Source of the DNA: Kiritimatiellales bacterium
Lineage (GTDB): Bacteria; Verrucomicrobiota; Kiritimatiellia; Kiritimatiellales; Pontiellaceae
Assembly (NCBI GenBank): GCA_030621805.1
Contig: JAUXGY010000033.1
Location: forward strand, 1 to 10,500
DNA: 10,500 nt
Direction: 5' to 3'
Positions 6,695-10,500 of this stretch are shown piece after piece. Both the position numbers and the translations under genes were made by a program. Each line of letters starts with the position of its first letter. Positions within the stretch are counted from its first letter, which is position 1. The notes beneath the pieces were generated by a model. That model was not told the origin of the DNA and did not search any database. It saw nothing but the letters and a program-made list of their open reading frames with translations.

Positions 6695-7567
6695 TTATCC
6701 GTTGCGGCGGGCGGTTTTTGAGAAGGTTTCGGGCGGGATGCCGTAGACGCGCTTGAAGACGCGGGAGAAGTGGTAGGGGTCGGGATAGCCGACGTCTTCG
6801 CCAACTTGCTTGATGAGCAACTCTCCGTTGACGAGCAGGTCGGCGGCGCGACCCATTTTCAGGCGGGTGAGCAGCTGGAGCGGGCTCTCCTCGGCGAAGC
6901 GCTTGAATAGGCGCGCGAGATAGGCTGGGTCCAGAAAACACTTTTCGGCTACTTCGGAAACCGTGTTGGTTTCCATGTAGTGCCGTTCGATGTGCTGTCG
7001 GCAGCGCAGATAGGTTTGCCATGCTGGCGAAAGGGCGGTTGCGGGCGCCATGGCGGAATCGTCGGCGTAGAAGATTAACTGGCGCAATAGCAGGGCGCAC
7101 AACGCGTCGCGGTTGCGGCTTTCGGTATTCCCGGTGGTGATTAGGTTTTCAAAAATGCTGCGGATACGGAATGGGCGCGAAACAAAAAACAGCTCGTCCT
7201 TGCGAAACTCGGTGCGCTTCAACAGCGCCACCAGCGCGCTGCCGGTAAAGTCGACAAAGTGTTTTAGCATGGGTTGCTCGGGGTCGGTTTCGATGGTGTG
7301 AGGGGCGCTGGGGCCGTAGCAGTAGATCGCGCCCGGACGGAGGGGATAGGTTTTTCCGTTCATCGTCAGTGTGCCGCGTCCGGACGAGATAAACTCGATG
7401 CAATGAAACTTAAACCCGTTCCGATCAATGCGGTATTCGGGAGCGCATTGCTCGCGGCCGCCACAAACGACGACCTCTTCCTGCGCTTTATTTGGGGTCA
7501 AATTTAGATAGTAGTATTCGCCCGAAGAAACCTGCTTGGATATGAAAGATGCTCTGTTTTCGGTCAT
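6695..7567 (-). CDS. AraC-family transcriptional regulator with cupin sensor domain
   Basis: This 290-residue protein has an N-terminal cupin-like ligand domain (about 30-110). It includes the beta-turn signature around FHCIEFISSGRGTLTMNG (54-71) and PLRPGAIYCYGPSAPH (75-90). The C-terminal AraC double helix-turn-helix spans about 186-286. The two recognition helices fall near 202-223 (VSEVAEKCFLDPAYLARLFKR) and 252-275 (IKQVGEDVGYPDPYHFSRVF). The conserved ending KRVYGIPPETFSK is intact. Such proteins usually bind a sugar and activate neighbouring catabolic genes, and some autoregulate. It is divergent from the aldo/keto reductase operon with 164 bases between starts, so it most likely controls that operon. 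The ATG at 7567 has no strong Shine-Dalgarno sequence. Length is normal for this cupin/AraC class. The ligand is unknown. Confidence 0.9.
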   Translation of the reverse strand: MTENRASFISKQVSSGEYYYLNLTPNKAQEEVVVCGGREQCAPEYRIDRNGFKFHCIEFISSGRGTLTMNGKTYPLRPGAIYCYGPSAPHTIETDPEQPMLKHFVDFTGSALVALLKRTEFRKDELFFVSRPFRIRSIFENLITTGNTESRNRDALCALLLRQLIFYADDSAMAPATALSPAWQTYLRCRQHIERHYMETNTVSEVAEKCFLDPAYLARLFKRFAEESPLQLLTRLKMGRAADLLVNGELLIKQVGEDVGYPDPYHFSRVFKRVYGIPPETFSKTARRNG

Positions 7568-7731
7568 ATATTCTATTCATTCTAAGATTGGAACCAGAGA
7601 ATGCCTTTCGGATTAGATTATGTAAAATCAAAAATATCCATCAAGTAGTCAAGTTGATACATGGTCGTATCGAATGCGAAGCGCTAGTTTGTGCAGGAAA
7701 TCTGATTTCTAAAATCCAAGGAGAGCATGTC
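7568..7731. promoter_or_regulatory. Divergent promoter region between the AraC-type regulator and the sugar operon
   Basis: These 164 bases separate two divergent genes and should hold both promoters and the AraC-type operator. An imperfect palindrome with arms TTGATAC (7654-7660) and GTATCGAA (7667-7674) around six bases lies about 60 bases before the reductase start. The preceding segment (about 7638-7653) has tandem TCAAG words of the kind seen in direct-repeat AraC sites. No -35/-10 pair was clear enough to call. Confidence 0.5.
7717..7722 (+). promoter_or_regulatory. Strong ribosome binding site that fixes the aldo/keto reductase start
   Basis: AAGGAG occurs here with nine bases before the ATG at 7732. 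The frame is open further upstream to an ATG at 7549, but that part would overlap the AraC-type gene, has no ribosome site and gives a peptide without family similarity. This site decides for 7732. Confidence 0.8.
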
Positions 7732-8775
7732 ATGACCAATGAGATAAAGAGAGCCTTCGCGATGGCGGAGGATGGAATCGACCCGAATATTGTGCCCAAG
7801 AAAACGCTAAATAATGGCGAGAAAATGCCGGTACTTGGCCTAGGAACTTTTGGCTCCGACTCGGTCTCGGCGGCGGAGGTGTCGGATGCGGTGGTTGGGG
7901 CGGCTGGGTTTGGCCAGCGGTTGTTTGACTGTGCGTCGGTCTATGGAAACGAACGGGAAGTGGGCGAAGCACTCAAGATTGTGATGAAGGGCGGTGTGCC
8001 GCGCGAGGAACTTTTTATCGTCTCTAAGGTTTGGAACGACATGCACGGAGACGGCGATGTGATTAAATCCTGCAAGCAGTCGCTCTCCGATCTGGGACTC
8101 GACTATCTCGATCTCTATCTGATCCATTGGCCATTCCCGAACGCCCATCCGCCGGGTTGCACGGTGGATTCGCTTGCTCCCAATGCAAAGCCCTATATCC
8201 ACGAGGCCTATATGAAAAGCTGGGCGCAGATGGAGCAGCTGGTGGAAGCGGGGCTGGTGAAAAGTATCGGTACCTCGAACATGACGATTCCTAAGCTCGA
8301 ACTCATGTTGCCAGACTGTAAGATCAAGCCTGCTGTCAACGAGATGGAGTGCCATCCGCACCTCCAGCAAGCGGAGCTGTTTGACTATCTGATTGCTCAC
8401 GACGTCCAGCCGATTGGCTTCTGCCCGCTGGGTTCGCCGGGGCGCCCGGAGCGGGATTGCACGCCGGAAGACACCGTCGATATGGCCGACCCTGTGATCG
8501 TTAAAATTGCAGCGACCCATGGGGTTCATCCCGCAACGGTCTGCCTCAAATGGGCGGTCCAGCGCGGACTCGTCACGATTCCATTTTCATCCAATCCCCG
8601 GAACTACACGGCCAACCTGTTGAGCACCGTAACGGCACCTCTGTCGGATATAGAGATGGCCGAAATTGGGACCCTCGATAAGGGGTGTCGGTTGGTTAAA
8701 GGGCAGGTTTTTCGCTGGAAAGCGGATCAGAGCTGGGAAGTGCTCTGGGACTTGGACGGAACAATTGCACAATAA
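7732..8775 (+). CDS. Aldo/keto reductase
   Basis: This 347-residue cytoplasmic NAD(P)H-dependent oxidoreductase of the AKR superfamily reduces sugar or aliphatic carbonyls to alcohols, or the reverse. The fold motifs are LGLGTFGSD (35-43), FDCASVYGNEREVG (65-78), GTSNM (180-184) and NEMECHPH (203-210). The catalytic tetrad is present as Asp66, Tyr71, Lys99 (IVSKVWND) and His132 (LIHWPF). The cofactor-binding segment, usually IPKS followed by R and N, reads IPFSSNPRNYTAN (283-295). The lysine that contacts the NADPH 2'-phosphate is thus a phenylalanine, which suggests altered cofactor preference. It is the first gene of an operon with a zinc dehydrogenase 25 bases downstream. It could be an aldose reductase; the substrate is not readable. 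Confidence 0.9.
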   Translation: MTNEIKRAFAMAEDGIDPNIVPKKTLNNGEKMPVLGLGTFGSDSVSAAEVSDAVVGAAGFGQRLFDCASVYGNEREVGEALKIVMKGGVPREELFIVSKVWNDMHGDGDVIKSCKQSLSDLGLDYLDLYLIHWPFPNAHPPGCTVDSLAPNAKPYIHEAYMKSWAQMEQLVEAGLVKSIGTSNMTIPKLELMLPDCKIKPAVNEMECHPHLQQAELFDYLIAHDVQPIGFCPLGSPGRPERDCTPEDTVDMADPVIVKIAATHGVHPATVCLKWAVQRGLVTIPFSSNPRNYTANLLSTVTAPLSDIEMAEIGTLDKGCRLVKGQVFRWKADQSWEVLWDLDGTIAQ

Positions 8776-8800
8776 AACCTAGATTTAAGGAGAACCAAAA

Positions 8801-9910
8801 ATGACTGATATTCCAAAAATAATGAAGGGTGCCTGTTTGCCGGGCAACGGCACGGTTGAGTTCAACGAGTACGAAATCCCGGAGCTCGGCCATGGCGAGG
8901 TGTTGATTAAAACCAAATCGTCCACCATCTGCGGCTCCGATATCCGTTGCATCTACCACGAGCATCTGGGCAAGGGGCCGGAAGGCTACCAGTCTGGCAT
9001 GGTGGCCGGGCATGAGCCTTGTGGGCAAATTGTCGCAACGGGACCCGGCATGCGGCGGTTTAAGGAGGGCGACCGCGTGGTGCTCTACCATATTTCCGGG
9101 TGCGGGTTGTGCAACGATTGCCGTCGGGGTTATATGATTTCCTGCACGAGCGATGAATTCCGCAAGGCCTACGGCTGGCAGCGCAACGGTGGCATGGCTC
9201 CCTATATGGTGGCCGAGGAAAAAGACTGTGTGCTCCTGCCGGACGAGCTTTCCTATTCCGACGGCGCGCAGGTGGCCTGCGGTTTCGGTACGGTCTACGA
9301 AGGGCTCGAAAAAATCGGGATTAGCGGAAACGATGCGGTGCTCATCACCGGTCTCGGCCCCGTCGGTCTCGCGGCGGCAATGCTCTGCAAGGCGATGGGT
9401 GCGTCGAAGGTGATCGGCATCGAGGCCATCGATGAGCGCATCGAAATTTCAAAGAATCTGGAGCTGCGAAAAGGTAGCGGCATTAAGTTGTTCGATGCCG
9501 TTCTTAAGGCGGGACCGGACAATGTGGCGGAGGTCCGGGCGCTGACCGGCGGCATGGGCTGCGAAAAAGTAGTTGAGTGCTCGGCCAACGCCAATGCTCG
9601 GCTGACGGCTGTGCAGGCGGCGCGTAAGTGGGGCAAGATTGTTCTCATTGGCGAAGGCGGCCTGATGAGCCCCGACTTTGCCCCGAGTCCCGACATGATC
9701 CACGACCAGAAAACCCTGTTCGGCTCATGGGTCACCAACCTTTGGCGGATGGAAGAACTCGTCGAGCGGATTGTGCGCTGGAACATTCGCCCTGCCGACC
9801 TTATTACCCATCGCTTTGCCTTAGACAAGGCCCCGGAAGCTTATGCCCTGATGGCCAGCGGAAAGTGCGGGAAAGTCGCCGTTTGTTTCGATGAAGAACT
9901 CCATAATTAA
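8801..9910 (+). CDS. Zinc-dependent medium-chain alcohol/polyol dehydrogenase
   Basis: This 369-residue MDR-family enzyme oxidises secondary alcohols or polyols, or reduces the matching ketones, with NAD(P). The GroES-like catalytic domain covers about 1-155 and the Rossmann domain about 156-300. Catalytic zinc ligands are Cys44 (TICGSD) and His71-Glu72 (AGHEP). The structural zinc lobe has four cysteines: 101, 104, 107 and 115. The nucleotide-binding loop is GLGPVG (184-189), and Glu208 at the end of the next strand favours NAD over NADP. Overall it resembles threonine, sorbitol and L-iditol dehydrogenase relatives, without enough to choose one. The ATG at 8801 has AAGGAG eight bases upstream and follows the reductase stop by 25 bases. 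The next gene begins 14 bases after its stop, so all three are probably co-transcribed. Confidence 0.92.
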   Translation: MTDIPKIMKGACLPGNGTVEFNEYEIPELGHGEVLIKTKSSTICGSDIRCIYHEHLGKGPEGYQSGMVAGHEPCGQIVATGPGMRRFKEGDRVVLYHISGCGLCNDCRRGYMISCTSDEFRKAYGWQRNGGMAPYMVAEEKDCVLLPDELSYSDGAQVACGFGTVYEGLEKIGISGNDAVLITGLGPVGLAAAMLCKAMGASKVIGIEAIDERIEISKNLELRKGSGIKLFDAVLKAGPDNVAEVRALTGGMGCEKVVECSANANARLTAVQAARKWGKIVLIGEGGLMSPDFAPSPDMIHDQKTLFGSWVTNLWRMEELVERIVRWNIRPADLITHRFALDKAPEAYALMASGKCGKVAVCFDEELHN

Positions 9911-9924
9911 ACTGGGGTAGAAAT

Positions 9925-10500
9925 ATTAAAATACGACGCTTAAATTTAATCCCCATCCTTGCGCTTATTGCAGGACTCTCTTGCAATGCGCTCGGCTCAG
10001 CTGAACCGAAAGCGGATCTGCTCGAAGGGTTTTCCGAGCGGCTCTCTTTTGTGAGTTATGCGATTAATGATCCCGACTATCACATATGGGGAACCTCTCC
10101 CATCATGAGCGATGATGGCAAGGTGCATCTGTTTTCAGCCCGGTGGTCCACTAACCACAATCACTTTGCATGGAAGACGCACTGCGAAATTGCGCATTAT
10201 GTGGGTGAGGGTCCCGAAGGACCTTTTGCATTCTCTGATGTGGTGGTCATGGGTTCCGGCGTTGCCGGCGATTGGGATCAGCGATCACCTTCTAATCCCA
10301 ATATTAAACAAATCGATGACAAGTATGTTCTTACCTACATCGCCAACAGTGGGAATCCTTTTCCTGCGAGTCAGCGAATCGGCATGCTCATCGCCGATTC
10401 GCTTAACGGCCCGTGGCGCAAGGCCGGCGAGTCTGGAATGATTTTGGCCCCTTCAGAGGATACAGGAAACTGGACCTATCAGTCTGATTGTGGAGTCAAT
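9925..10500 (+). CDS. Secreted GH43-like beta-propeller glycosidase, 5' part, apparent ATT start
   Basis: An open frame runs from an in-frame stop at 9904 to the window end and gives 192 residues from 9925. It starts with a good signal peptide (KIRRLN, hydrophobic 8-19, probable cleavage near GSA at 24-26). A five-bladed propeller-type glycosidase domain follows: HIWGTSPIMSDDGKVHLF (53-70), CEIAHYV (87-93), GPEGPF (96-101), RSPSNPNIKQIDDKYVLTYI (120-139) and a 'SLNGPWRKAG' blade end (159-168). This is the pattern of GH43 and related families that cleave side chains or oligosaccharides outside the cytoplasm. No ATG, GTG or TTG lies upstream of the signal peptide. ATT at 9925, seven bases after GGGG, gives the expected start. 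GTG at 10051 or ATG at 10105 would remove the signal peptide. It is the third gene of the operon. The 3' end is outside the window. Confidence 0.8.
   Translation, partial: MKIRRLNLIPILALIAGLSCNALGSAEPKADLLEGFSERLSFVSYAINDPDYHIWGTSPIMSDDGKVHLFSARWSTNHNHFAWKTHCEIAHYVGEGPEGPFAFSDVVVMGSGVAGDWDQRSPSNPNIKQIDDKYVLTYIANSGNPFPASQRIGMLIADSLNGPWRKAGESGMILAPSEDTGNWTYQSDCGVN

Noticed and set aside
7549..7731. A longer aldo/keto reductase starting at the ATG at 7549.
   Set aside because: It would overlap the divergent AraC-type gene, lacks a ribosome site and adds 61 residues with no family similarity; the ATG at 7732 has AAGGAG.

Overview
The window reads as a Gram-negative bacterial chromosome, probably a polysaccharide-degrading member of the PVC group (Kiritimatiellota, Lentisphaerae or Verrucomicrobia). 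This is an inference from a folP-cdaA-cdaR cluster, secreted and lipid-anchored proteins, weak Shine-Dalgarno sites in part of the window, and an AraC-controlled sugar locus with a secreted glycosidase. No rRNA, tRNA, CRISPR array, transposase or phage gene was seen.

Left part (about 60-3640, minus strand). One tight operon reads folP (dihydropteroate synthase), cdaA (membrane diadenylate cyclase), cdaR (YbbR-domain regulator of CdaA), then a secreted TPR protein. folP/cdaA overlap by 10 bases, cdaA/cdaR by 11, and cdaR and the TPR gene are 16 bases apart. A weak terminator follows the TPR gene. The promoter region of the operon holds a striking AT-rich palindrome, a degenerate second copy 52 bp away, and a larger inverted repeat that takes in both.

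Middle (3658-6694, minus strand). An aspartate:alanine-exchanger-family (YidE/AspT-like) transporter with two central RCK_C (TrkA_C) domains lies directly upstream of the c-di-AMP operon. It is followed by a short lipoprotein of unknown function and about 680 bases without a convincing gene.

Right part (6695-10500). An AraC-family regulator (minus) is divergent from a plus-strand operon of an aldo/keto reductase, a zinc-dependent medium-chain dehydrogenase, and the 5' part of a secreted GH43-like beta-propeller glycosidase that runs off the window. The glycosidase gene has no ATG, GTG or TTG in front of its signal peptide. The best start is ATT at 9925, so start-codon-based gene finders miss its N-terminus. 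The likely logic is that the regulator senses a released sugar, the glycosidase frees it outside the cytoplasm, and the reductase/dehydrogenase pair interconverts aldose, polyol and ketose or a modified sugar. The substrate cannot be read from the sequence.

Nothing here is a clearly new system. The best leads are a possible link between c-di-AMP synthesis and the RCK_C-containing transporter, the palindromes ahead of the folP-cdaA operon, and the oxidoreductive sugar cluster with its ATT start.
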